From contig NC_092323.1 in the NCBI RefSeq assembly GCF_036785885.1, positions 4,070,501 to 4,134,500 on the forward strand: DNA of 64,000 nt, read 5' to 3'. Below, piece after piece: positions 24,480 through 34,700 of this stretch. Within the stretch, counting starts at the first letter, position 1; each line of letters opens with the position of its first letter. The DNA is from Coffea arabica. Lineage: Eukaryota > Streptophyta > Magnoliopsida > Gentianales > Rubiaceae. A program made the translations under genes and the position numbers. A model generated the notes under the pieces. That model had not been told where the DNA came from. It did not search any database and worked only from the letters and a program-made list of their open reading frames with translations.

Positions 24480-25991
24480 GGTGTTGATGACCCCGGCTAT
24501 GTTGGGTCCATACCCTAACCCATGACCTGAAGATCCGTCTCGGGGAGGCCTTTTTGTCTCCCTAGGATCCTCTGGGGGCCTGCAGCTGCTTCTCGACGTT
24601 GGTCACCCCGGCTGTCACGTCGAGGTTCATTACGTTGATGACCTCCACCTCGACGAATGAACTGCTTTAGGTGTCCCTGTCTGATGAGGTTCTCAATCTC
24701 CCTTTTGAGGTCATTGTAGTCTTCAGTCTCATGCCCGATGTCTCGGTAGTACAGGCAGTAGAGGTTCGAGTTCCTCTTATCTCTGCTACCGTATATCTTC
24801 GGAGGTGCCCTTCCAAGATTTTCTGTTCCATCACGGACAATATCCGGGATCGGGTGGTATTCAAAGGGGTTAACTCGGACTCGAGAATGGATGATTTCCC
24901 CTTAGATATCCTGTCAAACACGCTGCGGCGATCTCGGCCAGGACTTTGGAAGCCGGTTCCTGTGCCGACTTCACTTCGGCCAGCGTCTTTTCCCCTTCGT
25001 GGATCAGTTCTAGGGCCTGAGCGGGCGGCCTGGATCTCTTTTTTCATACGGTCGAGGTTTCGGCCTGTATGCCCTTTTCGACCTTCAACCATAGTTCTTG
25101 GAGGGTGCGAGGATACTTCTTGTGGATCCCCGTATTGAAAGCAGCGATGGTAACCTGCTCATTGGGATCAGGTATCTGCACGCTTTCTTCGTGGAACCTC
25201 TGGACGTACGACCGAAGTGACTCTCCCGGATTCTGTTGCATATTCAGCAGATAAGTCGAGATCCTGGTCGTAGGTCGGGAGGAGATAAACCGATGGAGAA
25301 ATCTCTCCACTAATTCCCCCAGGGTTGAAATGCTCCTAGGTTCTAAACCCCAGAACCATTTTCGAGTTGTCCCCTGGAGGAATACTGGAAAAACCCGGCA
25401 TATGATGGGGTCAGGGATGCAATATAGGCGGAAAGCCGAGATGAAAGCATGGATGTGGTCTTCAGGATCACCTCGGCCGTCGTAAGATTGTATCGAGGGG
25501 AGTTTGAAGTTGGGAGGAAGCCTCTCCTCGTTGATGTCATCCGTAAAGGGTGGAGCCCTCATGTAATCCACCCCAACTCTCCCCATGGGTCGAGGTTCCT
25601 CCTCAGGTCGTCGCCCCAAGAGCCCTCTTGAAAATGCCTTGGTTAGGGAGGTGACCTTAGAGGTGGCCTTGGAGAATGCCCGCTTTGAAGCACTTCGGCT
25701 CAGGCGCCTCCCGTCAGATTCTTCTTCAGACGAACCTTCAGGAGATCCATCTGACTTCCTTTTAGAGGACTCGACCTTCTGCTTGCCTTGTCTCTTAAGA
25801 TACCTCCCTAACTCCTCGAAGATGTTAGGGTTCTCGGTCACAAACTCGGCCATACGGGTTATGGCTTTTTCATTTGAGGGCTGAGTCCTCGGGGACTCCT
25901 GTCCTTCGAAAATATCTTCCTGCTGAGCCGCATTACTCTGCTCAGCCCCAATAGTGAGAGCTTTCCTGCTCCTAGAACGCGTAGGTTTCAT
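24480..25991 (-). pseudogene. Tat gag, frameshifted in its 3' half
   Basis: The first usable ATG is at 25991-25989, shortly after the primer binding site. The capsid-like part has a YDGRGDPEDH motif and a W-F-x2-L-x3-S-I segment of the plant retrotransposon gag domain. It reads openly to about 25065, where the frame shifts. The Arg-rich tail is split over two further frames (about 25090-24700 and on to about 24480), with a degenerate Tyr/Cys/His segment near 24750 where a zinc knuckle-like region would be expected. It is preceded by a Lys/Arg-rich start. Confidence 0.85.
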
Positions 25992-26008
25992 CCTCTGATG
26001 TTTTCGCG

Positions 26009-26026
26009 TTCCCACAGACGGCGCCA
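26009..26026 (-). promoter_or_regulatory. Primer binding site of the Tat element
   Basis: Minus strand TGGCGCCGTCTGTGGGAA, two bases after the CA that ends the 5' LTR. TGG pairs with the CCA of the primer tRNA. I do not assign the tRNA species. Confidence 0.82.
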
Positions 26027-26028
26027 AT

Positions 26029-26610
26029 TGAAGAGGTGAATTCTGACCAGTTGGAGTGAACCAAAAGTGGGAAGTGTCCCGGCTAGAAAGGTCACAGCGG
26101 CAAGGTCACCTGCTTAGATTACAAGAGGGGCTGAATCCCCCGGTATAACTCAGAAACTTAAGTTAGTTCGGGATTAGAGAAGTGGTATAATAATTGAGAG
26201 AATCAGTGTATGTTGTTTTACCAGAAAATTGGTCATCCCCTTTCTCAATAGAAGTGTTGAGTATTTATAGAGGATGGACATGAAAGAGGGACTGCTAGCA
26301 CGGGTCCCTAGAGATCTGACAGGAGTGGTGCATCAAGTTGATTTGATGGGCTCCTGCGGAAAGGCGCGCCGGAACAGTTGTCAGTGTCAGGCGGCGCATG
26401 TGTCAGAGCAGTTTTATCAGGTGTCAGAGGTCATATCCCACCTCTCCGGTGGTCAGACATTTAGACGTCACCTCGGCTCTATGACGAAAGATCCTAGCCG
26501 GGTTGGTAACCGGGTCAAAGTCACTTTGTCAAGAAGATTGCCGAGGCGGCACTTCCAGAAGTACCACAGGGTGAGGCCCCGGACTATCCGAGCCAGAACC
26601 ACCATCCTCA
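26029..26610 (-). repeat. 5' LTR of the Tat element (right copy)
   Basis: 582 bp, TG...CA, partner of 17192-17782. The minus-strand TATAAATA at 26262-26269 is the likely LTR core promoter directing gag-pol leftward. Confidence 0.94.
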
Positions 26611-26615
26611 TAAGG
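26611..26615. repeat. Target-site duplication TAAGG, right copy
   Basis: Exact match to 17187-17191, directly after the CA end of the right LTR. Confidence 0.93.
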
Positions 26616-26668
26616 TACAAGAGATAGTTCTCCAATCATCTAGCGAAACAACTAGAGAACTGGAAGAA

Positions 26669-26674
26669 CTTTAT
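26669..26674 (-). terminator. Candidate polyadenylation signal of the 2S albumin gene
   Basis: AATAAA on the minus strand, about 65 bases past the stop codon. The Tat target site lies only about 55 bases further on, so the retrotransposon landed just beyond the gene's 3' end. Confidence 0.5.
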
Positions 26675-26737
26675 TTAATCAACATGCACGGGATAACATG
26701 AAGATCTACCAGCCGGTGATACTAAATGGCCTTAAAG

Positions 26738-27190
26738 TTAGTAGATTCGGCACTGCTGGGGTCCCAAGTTGCACAGTAGCGGGAGGTATCTAGCCTTTTG
26801 CTTGAATTGTTGCATCTCCTGGCCGCCCTATCCCTGCCAGCTCCCTCCTTGCTGCTGTTGCCGCCTAACTGCCGCTCTTACGGCCTCGCATTGGCACTTC
26901 TCGTCGAAGTTCTGAAGTGCTTGGCAGCATTGTCTGAGGTGCTGCTGCTGCCGTCCCTGCTGGTTCATGATGTCCATCTCGAAAGGGCTCTCCCCTGGGA
27001 TAAGTACTGTTGGCAATGCCGGAGCTGCTCAAATTGTTGTCGAATCTGCCGGCGGCATCTCTGCTGGGATTGACCCCCCCTGGTTCTCGTCCTTCTCAAC
27101 TAGGGTGGTTGTGGTGGCTTTGAAGCTAGAGGCCTTAGCAAGAGCCAAGAAGGCTATCATGATAGCTGCCGTGATCATGATCTTTGCCAT
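26738..27190 (-). pseudogene. 2S albumin seed storage protein, frame disrupted
   Basis: Read on the minus strand from ATG at 27190. A hydrophobic signal peptide (IMIAFLALAKA) and propeptide come first. The frame then breaks at a seven-base G run (27074-27080) and meets TGA at 27029-27031. The small-chain Cys pair is legible one frame over. A four-base G run at 26992-26995 returns the reading to the first frame for the large chain, with QCC, CxC and two later Cys. A TAG sits at 26828-26830 before the end at 26738. All eight cysteines of the 2S albumin fold are present in order, and the span of 150 codons plus stop is the normal precursor length. Family knowledge: sulphur-rich storage protein of seed protein bodies, and many members are allergens. 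Inferred: a recent pseudogene, or homopolymer errors in the assembly. Confidence 0.85.
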
Positions 27191-27297
27191 TGTGTTCACT
27201 ACTTCACACCGTTCTGTCTATGGCTATGAAGTGGAGGATATGATCAAGTTGTACTTGGGTTTGTGCGGTGAAATTAAGGACCGAGGAGAGCAAGGGG

Positions 27298-27305
27298 TAT
27301 TTATA
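27298..27305 (-). promoter_or_regulatory. TATA box of the 2S albumin gene
   Basis: TATAAATA on the minus strand about 110 bp upstream of the ATG at 27190, in the position expected for a seed-storage promoter. Confidence 0.65.
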
Positions 27306-27427
27306 GGACGATGGATCCTTTGCATTTCTAGAACGTGGAGGATCGATGGACTAGGCAGATGCGATGCAAAAAATCGATGGGAAGGTGAAGTGTGGCTCTG
27401 TTTCGATTCAGGGCAACATGTAGCCCC

Positions 27428-27433
27428 CATGCA
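27428..27433 (-). promoter_or_regulatory. RY element upstream of 2S albumin
   Basis: CATGCA on the plus strand (TGCATG on the gene strand), about 125 bp above the TATA box. RY repeats are bound by B3 factors such as FUS3/ABI3 and drive seed-specific expression; a storage-protein gene is the expected setting. Confidence 0.55.
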
Positions 27434-28710
27434 AATGCTGCCAGAGAAGCATTTTGTTTGATCTCAAGCTGGATGCACTTACAGTTTATGTGCAGAGATT
27501 AATGCTTCTGCAGCTCTCCCAGGTCCCAGCTGTGACTCCACTCAAAAGCATGTGACGCTCTCCCCGGCCCGCTTAGCTCCTTTCCGCAGACGGAAACAGG
27601 CTGCAATCCATCCAGTATACCAAGTCCGCCTTATCCTCTTCATATTTCTTTTTCGGTCATAATTCACCAAAAATGAAGAAATATGTATTCCTAATTCAGA
27701 GCTTGAAACAACATTTGCATAATAAAACATATGATAAATTCATCTTATCAAGATGTAGTCTTAATTAGGCTTTTTGGAACAATATATAATCTCAAATTAA
27801 CCCTTCATGTGATTAAATATATGACAGTGCGCGCGTGTGCGTGTACGCGTGTATATATGTATATAGGATTAATCTTTTGCATATCCTAATTTAGATGCTT
27901 AATAAATAATTTAAATTTAAATTTAAAAAATTTAAATTTTGTACATGTATTAATTATACATTTAACCATAATAATATGTTCAATTCAATATTAGTGCACA
28001 TAATATTTACTTACGTTATACTGACTCATGTTACATGTATATGTATATATATGTGTGTATATGTAAACACACCCCATATGTTTTTTTTCCTTTGTTTGAT
28101 TTAATTGTACGTGTAGGACGGTAAAGGCGGCAAACCGGCAATAACTAACAAGGACATTATTGTAAAATCATCAAGCCAAACCATATTCGTTCAACCGAAA
28201 GATTCTGCGACCGGAACTACCGGCCTCTGCGCCTGCGGATTCAATAACTAGGGCTGCTCCATTCGCTAAATTCCTCAACCAACTTGGTTAATTAGCATCT
28301 TCACTATCTGAATTTTTTACCCATGCATGATTCATCACATCTGGCAAGACGTCCCTTATTTTCCTTTGCTCTAGTTTTTACTTCAATCAAAAGATATTTC
28401 CAGCCTTCATTCCTTCTTTGGCATTGTTACTTGAATTCCCTCGAAATCTATCGTTTTTCTTTTCTTTCATGACTTAATTTTCATAGCACAAATCCAGCAA
28501 ATGAGTATTATCCTCGTATTATGCTCCATCTCTTTCACTCTCACACGGTTTTACCCTAACTTGTTGCTTTAATTCGTTCGCTTGATCATCAAAATTTTCC
28601 GTTCTTTTTGCTTGATGGGAGAAGCATTTCTTTTTTTTCAGGGGTGTTGCTTTTGCTGGAGTTGAGAACCTTAAATCTGTTTTCGTGAATAGAAGCCTCC
28701 TCAGTGAGGG
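27434..28710. other. Divergent intergenic region, TG/TA microsatellites, upstream region of the RRM gene
   Basis: No gene. GT/GC and TA-rich simple repeats lie at 27826-27865 and 28035-28065. From about 28130 the base composition rises, consistent with the promoter and 5' UTR of the RRM gene, which is transcribed away from the 2S albumin. Confidence 0.5.
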
Positions 28711-31700
28711 ATGAGCCAGTTTGCTGAGCATCATGGTAAGCTTGTATTCAAATGTGCGTTGAAATTTCACTCTTCCAGTGCCTACTGCAGCAAGTGATTT
28801 CCTGATAGGACCGTTACTGAGCTTGTTAATTTCATCCTAAAAGTTTCTGTTTGGCAATGACTTGTACTAGTCAAAACAAACATGTCTTACAATTCGTTAA
28901 TGCAACTTCTGTTATTTGTCAAGCTTCACTTGAAATGAAAAATCCGAGGTTATCTCTTTGTCTTGTTTGTATACTGGTTCATTTCGGTTTCTGTTTCTAT
29001 TCAATTCTTCTCCTAGTGAAGTTGCCGACGGTTAATGGGAAAACTTTTGTTGGCTGAGATGCAGTTAAGGGTTCTGAAGTGTTTGTTGGCGGTTTGCCTC
29101 ACACAGTGACTGAAAGTACTATCCATGAGGTTGGTTGTCCTTTCCAGGCTTTTCTCTCGAAATGAACGAATCAAGGATCGATTAACACATCCTTTACTTC
29201 TGCACACTTAATTTTAGCATCTTTGCTTTTCCAGATATTCTCTCATTGTGGGGAAATTGTTGAAATACGTCTTATAAAGGATCAAAAAGGCAGCATAAAG
29301 GTTTGCTTAACATGTTTTTGTTGCTCTACTTGTTTCTGTTATCGACTATGATGCTCAACATTTCATGTCTCTCGTCTCACTATCTCATAAAGAGAAATTA
29401 AGCACAGAAGCGGAAGAAGGGAATCACATGGTTTCTCATTGTTATCTGTGGCATTTTAGGACTTTTGCTTTGTGCGTTTTGCAACAAAAGAGGCTGCTGA
29501 GAAGGCCGTGAGAGAAAAATCTGGATTTGTGGTAAATATTGCATCTTCTGCACCATACTTTGTTACTAATTGGATTGAAAATTGATTATGGATTTAGAAT
29601 TCTTGTTGAACCATATTTCTTCTGACCTTTACGACTCAGCTAGATGGAAAGAAAATTGGTGTTCTCCCGTCTAAAGAGCAGGACACTTTGTTTTTCGGAA
29701 ACCTCAATAAAGGTTCATTTCTTGCCTAATATCTGCTTGTAGAAGATTGCACACCAACTGCCATTTGCTTATCCTCCCAGAGTTATTTGCTTTTGTCTTT
29801 CTGGTCAAAAAAAAAAAAGTACAGTTCACCATTTTCATGAAGTTTATGAAAGTATGTTCCGTATACATTTCTATTTATTGGTATCATGTGATTTAGTTGA
29901 CAAGTGTTTCTTTATCTGGTCTTCTGTATGAACTTTTCCTTTGGTGCCAGGTTGCACTTCTTTCATTCTATAGTTTTAAAGTTCTTAAACAGTACCTGAT
30001 TGGTGCATTCTGTCTTGAAGGTTGGAGCACTTATGAATTTGAGGGAATTATACGTCAGGTACACCTCTGAGTTGCACACAGTTAATTAGTCGTAGATAAT
30101 TTCAAAGGTTACAAGACACCTTACCTGCATTTCCTTTTCTTAGTATAGGTTTTTCCTGATGTTATTTCTGTTGATCTTGCCTCACCGGTGGGAGAAACAA
30201 AATCTATAAAGCAACGAAATCGTGGTTTTGCTTTTGTGAAGTTCTCCTCTCATGCTGTAAGTTCTCTTTCCTGCCATCCTAATTTGCTCAATGAATCTTT
30301 ACCCTAGCTGTTCAGTTTTTCACATATGGGGATATTGTTTTTGACTCGTGTTGCTTGACTCGTTTTGCATCTCAAATCATACAGGCTAGAAGCTCAGGTT
30401 CGTGGTTTTGACTCTTGGTTCCAGTTGGTCCATTTTCTTGTTAAAAGACAAAACAAGGATTATAATTCACTTCAATCTCCATAAAAATAAATGTTAAATC
30501 TGAATGATGCACTGAGGGTGGGTACTAAATCTGGGCTAACAGATGGTGCATTTGTTAATCTAAAACTTAGTGCATTAGCCTATCAATTAACTTTTCTGCT
30601 ATGAAGCACGAGAAATTACTATACAAAATTATGAATCGTGATGACTAATTGATGGTCATCTTCATCAATGCGTTATGATCTCTACCTTTAACGCTGATAT
30701 ATTATTTGCTTTACTCAAACATTGTTCAGCAGGTCCAATCTTGTTCTTTTGTCAATATTTTCTCAGATTTAGCTGATTTACAAAGAAATTTTATTTTCCT
30801 TTTCTGATTAAAAGCTGCATCTGATAAGTATCTTCTTCATAATCTTTTCCAGACTTTCTCTGTTGAATCTTAAACTGAGTTCGTTTAGGCTCAATATTTG
30901 TCTCCTCCATAGTTTATTACTTGTAACTCTTGCGGTGGGAGTGGGTTAAATCTCAAGATTCTACAGACATCTCTCTTAGATTTTAAAAAATGTTTCATCA
31001 TCAATATTCCATTGGCCTCTATGAGATGTTGAGATATAAGTTTTGTACATACCCTCTCTTAAGCAGTGCAAGTTGTTCTCTGCTTATTGTCCTCTAATGA
31101 ATGATGGGTGGATAACTTTGACGATCATTGGATCGAAAGCTACCATTCTCCCTGATCTTATGCAAAAGATTAAATAATAAGAAGCAATCACACTGCTTAA
31201 AACACAAATTATTGGAGAATAATTTTTGGCATATTTCTCATGCTCCCAATTTTCTGTAATCTGTAATATGCTTGTAACATTTACTTGAGAAGTTGTGCCA
31301 ATAAATTATAAAATCATACGTTGGACTGAGGGTGTTAACACAATCTAAAAGCAAAGTTTGCTTCCAAACTATGACATCTTTATCTTTGCAATCTTTCTCA
31401 AACCATGTGTTTCTTAAAGCTAGTTCTGTTTCATCTCCTCAACTTTCTGTCGTCGTATAGTTTCCTTAAACACACTCCTTCATATCTTGATTCTTAAATT
31501 ACCAGTGCCGTTATTTTGTTGGATTAATATCTTTGAATTGTCAAAAACTATATCAGTAAGATGTCCCATCTCTTTTTTAAAATCACTTGCGTTATGAATC
31601 TGATGTCACCTATTTTTTGTTCTTCCAAATGCTTGGCATAGCTTTTTCTGATTCTACCTGAAGTTTTTCATGAACCCTTGTTCCTTGAGTATATTTCTTT

Positions 31701-34700
31701 GAACTTCTGATATGGACTAGGTCTCTTCTACTTCTTCTCCTCTTAAGCAAGATGCTTTATGATTAAACTTGTCGTGAGGTAGTTTCGCATCCCTGTTCAA
31801 TTCTGTTAAGATTATTTCAAGATAGCTAAAAAATAACCTTGGTTGTTGATGCATGATTTCTGCATCTTTGCCAATCAATATAATGCTTCTGATTATGCAA
31901 TCTTTCCACTTCGAATCTAATCATAAGAATAAATACAGATGAGGGAAGATTATGAATCCAAAATCTCTACCTTGTTAATTTAGATATAACATTCTCCAGC
32001 TTACAAAATCCAAAGACTATAGTTGGTTCGGAAATTTGAACCTGCCTCCTTCGAAATTCTCAAAAACAGGCCGCTGCGAGGGCATTTCGGGTTGGTTCAA
32101 AAGCAGATTTTATGCTTGGTGGTAATCTGCATCCAGCTGTTCAGTGGGTTGAGGATCAACCTGAAATTGATCCAGCTGCCCTAGCCAAGGTCCTTGAACT
32201 ACATATTTCTTTTTGTAAGGCATGCTGTCTTCAACTCGTGTTTTGATGTCTTACCATAGAACTCTCTGCGATTTCAGATCAAAATTGCATTTATCAGGAA
32301 CCTTCCATTGAGTGCTGATGAAAACTATTTGAAGAAATTATTTGAGCCTTTCGGAGAGGTTGGTTAATTGCAACTTCAATTTGAAATTTTGGTGATTCAA
32401 TTGATGATTGATGCTGTAATCATCATGCTTTCAGATAGAAAAAGTAGTGCTGTGGAGAAAGGGTAGCTCCCCTGTTGGGTTTGTCCACTTTACCAAACGA
32501 GCAGTAAGTTGGCCTTTTATTACTCTTCATATATCTGGCATACATCAGTTCAGTGTTGTGACACATTTTCTGAGTATGTCTAAAATTGCAATGACTTGTA
32601 TGGTAATTTCTTTTGCCAGGGGGAATTAAGGCGAACGGGATTTCTTTATTCTATGTTATGAACAAGTGTGCATCTTATTGTGTCAGCAGAATTCTACTTT
32701 TTTAGAGGAGTCATTTGAAGGTTTATTAAAAAAAAAGATGGAGGGAACTGACAACAATGAAATACAGAATGAGCATCTTGGTGATTTGAGGAAAGTAAAT
32801 TGCTAGGCTAACAGTTGTTTCATTTGGCATGATAAGTAGTAAATAGGTTGATAGTGATTCCAGGATAGTAAAGGTCATGAGGCTCAGTAATTTTCATGTC
32901 CACTATAAGTGTTGAATATTTTTCTTCAAGGCGCTTACAGATTTTGGGGATTTTGATTTCTATTGCATTTCTTTCACCCGACCCCCCCTCTCTGTCTCTC
33001 TCTCTCACACACACACACACATCATGGTTGAATTGTACTCTAGACTTGTCTATTTATAGCTGTTTGAAGTTTGACCTGGTCAGCAACACATTCTTATCGC
33101 TTCCAGTTTCTCCTCTAATGCTGCCCTTTTTAATTGGAAGTTAGAACTGCAAATCATTTTGGCTGGCATTCTTACCTAGCAAAATGATTTGAATGTATAA
33201 CTCAGAAAGGTTCAGTGTGGGTTTTTCCTTTTTTTTTTGTTTTGACATGATGTCCTCTTTCCAATGAAAATGCAGTATCAATTTTACTTGAACTCATGGT
33301 GTTTGAATTTTTGCGTGGTATTTTCAAGTTAAGTGGCAACCGTTTTGTCAAAAAAAATTAAAAATCTAGTCTGGCGGGAATGTGATTTTGACTACATGAC
33401 TCGTTTTCTCAATTATGATAATAGGATCTTGAAAATGCTATAAGGGGAATGAATGGGAAGACAGTACAATGGCCTAGAGGAGGTCCAACGTCTATGCTTT
33501 CGGTAATTGAAGCTGCTCTTATCTTAGAGCGCTTACTGATTCAACTGCAGGAGTGAATTCATATTAGTGAGATGTATTAGGGTTATTCCGAATAAGATTT
33601 ATTGGCATTAACTACTGTTTGGTAACAGGTAGAAGTAGCAAGGCCAATTGACAGAAGCAAGAAGCGCTTACGTGAGGACTCACATGAGAAAAAAGCAAAT
33701 AAGGTTCCAAGTCACACCCCAAGTGCCAATTTGGGAATTCCTTTGTCCAGTGATTGTACATCTGGTTCGCAAAAGGTGGCTCAAAAGGTAATGCACCTCT
33801 AGAGCTTGAGTCTGCCATTCCATGTCTTACATTAGTTATTTATCCTTCATAATCTGGCTTTGGTAGAGCAAATTGTACACATGAAAGCTCCCAAACTTAG
33901 GATTTATGTAGAGGTAGCAATTTGGATCCATTTCCATTTATCCATCCAAATAAACCAAGCTTAAATGGATAGGGATGATTAAGAAAAATTTAATGACTTT
34001 ACATGGATGACCATTTAAACCCAACCACACAAGTACATTTATATGGATTACCATGTCATCCATATAAATCCACCTATCAAAGAAAGAATAGGCTTGGACT
34101 AGCAAAGTAGATTTAACCCTATACAATGATGGCTTCACGCCAACCCAGCTGTACATCTGTTACTTTCGTTGTGGGTCTGTAATACCAGCTTTAATGATAA
34201 AACATCACCGTTAAAGTGGGTTCTACACAGTAAAGACATCACAAGAATTGGAAGTCTGGAGAGATTGGGAATTAAAAAACAGCAGTCAAAATGTTGATAA
34301 GAAGCCTTGTCAATTTCTTTAATACAGTGAAAAAATCCTTTTTTTTGTGGCTTTATTTCATCTCTTTTCATAATTCCCCTTAGTTGCTAATTATGTGTTC
34401 TTCCACTATATACATTCTCAAGTACTAAACTCCTTGAAAGCAAAAGGTTCACCTTTTTGCTACAATTTTTTTTTCAATTAACTACTAGAATTTTACCCGT
34501 GCCTTAGCACGGTCTTTTTTATTTATTTATTGTGAATTTATACAAATATGAATTATTTAAATATAAAAATTAACAACAGTTCTACATGTTCATTCATATT
34601 AATTTTAATGTTCAATTATTTACTAATTTTTAAAAATTTGTTTACATTCTTTCACTATAATATGATAGTATATATCAAATAATGTACCCCATATCCAAAA

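Larger units (their letters stand above)
17192..26610 (-). mobile_element. Full-length Ty3/gypsy Tat-lineage LTR retrotransposon (decayed)
   Basis: The element is 9419 bp, flanked by TAAGG on both sides, with direct LTRs opening TGAAGAGG and closing ATCCTCA. Coding order on the minus strand is gag, protease, RT, RNase H, archaeal-type RNase H, integrase (right to left). An antisense ORF lies between integrase and the left (3') LTR. This order and the extra RNase H are the hallmarks of the Tat lineage. By hand I count about 25 substitutions plus one 9-bp indel between the LTRs (about 4%). With a commonly used plant rate of 1.3e-8 per site per year that suggests an insertion age of about 1.5-2 million years. 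Every large internal ORF carries frameshifts or stops, so the element cannot act on its own. It lies about 120 bp beyond the stop codon of a 2S albumin gene. Confidence 0.95.

Noticed and set aside
24671-25138. 155-codon plus-strand frame in the Tat element
   Set aside because: It is antisense to gag and has no domain. It is a by-product of the Arg/Ser codon bias on the other strand.
26798-27073. 91-codon plus frame over the 2S albumin
   Set aside because: It is a Leu/Cys-rich shadow of the Gln/Arg-rich albumin on the other strand.
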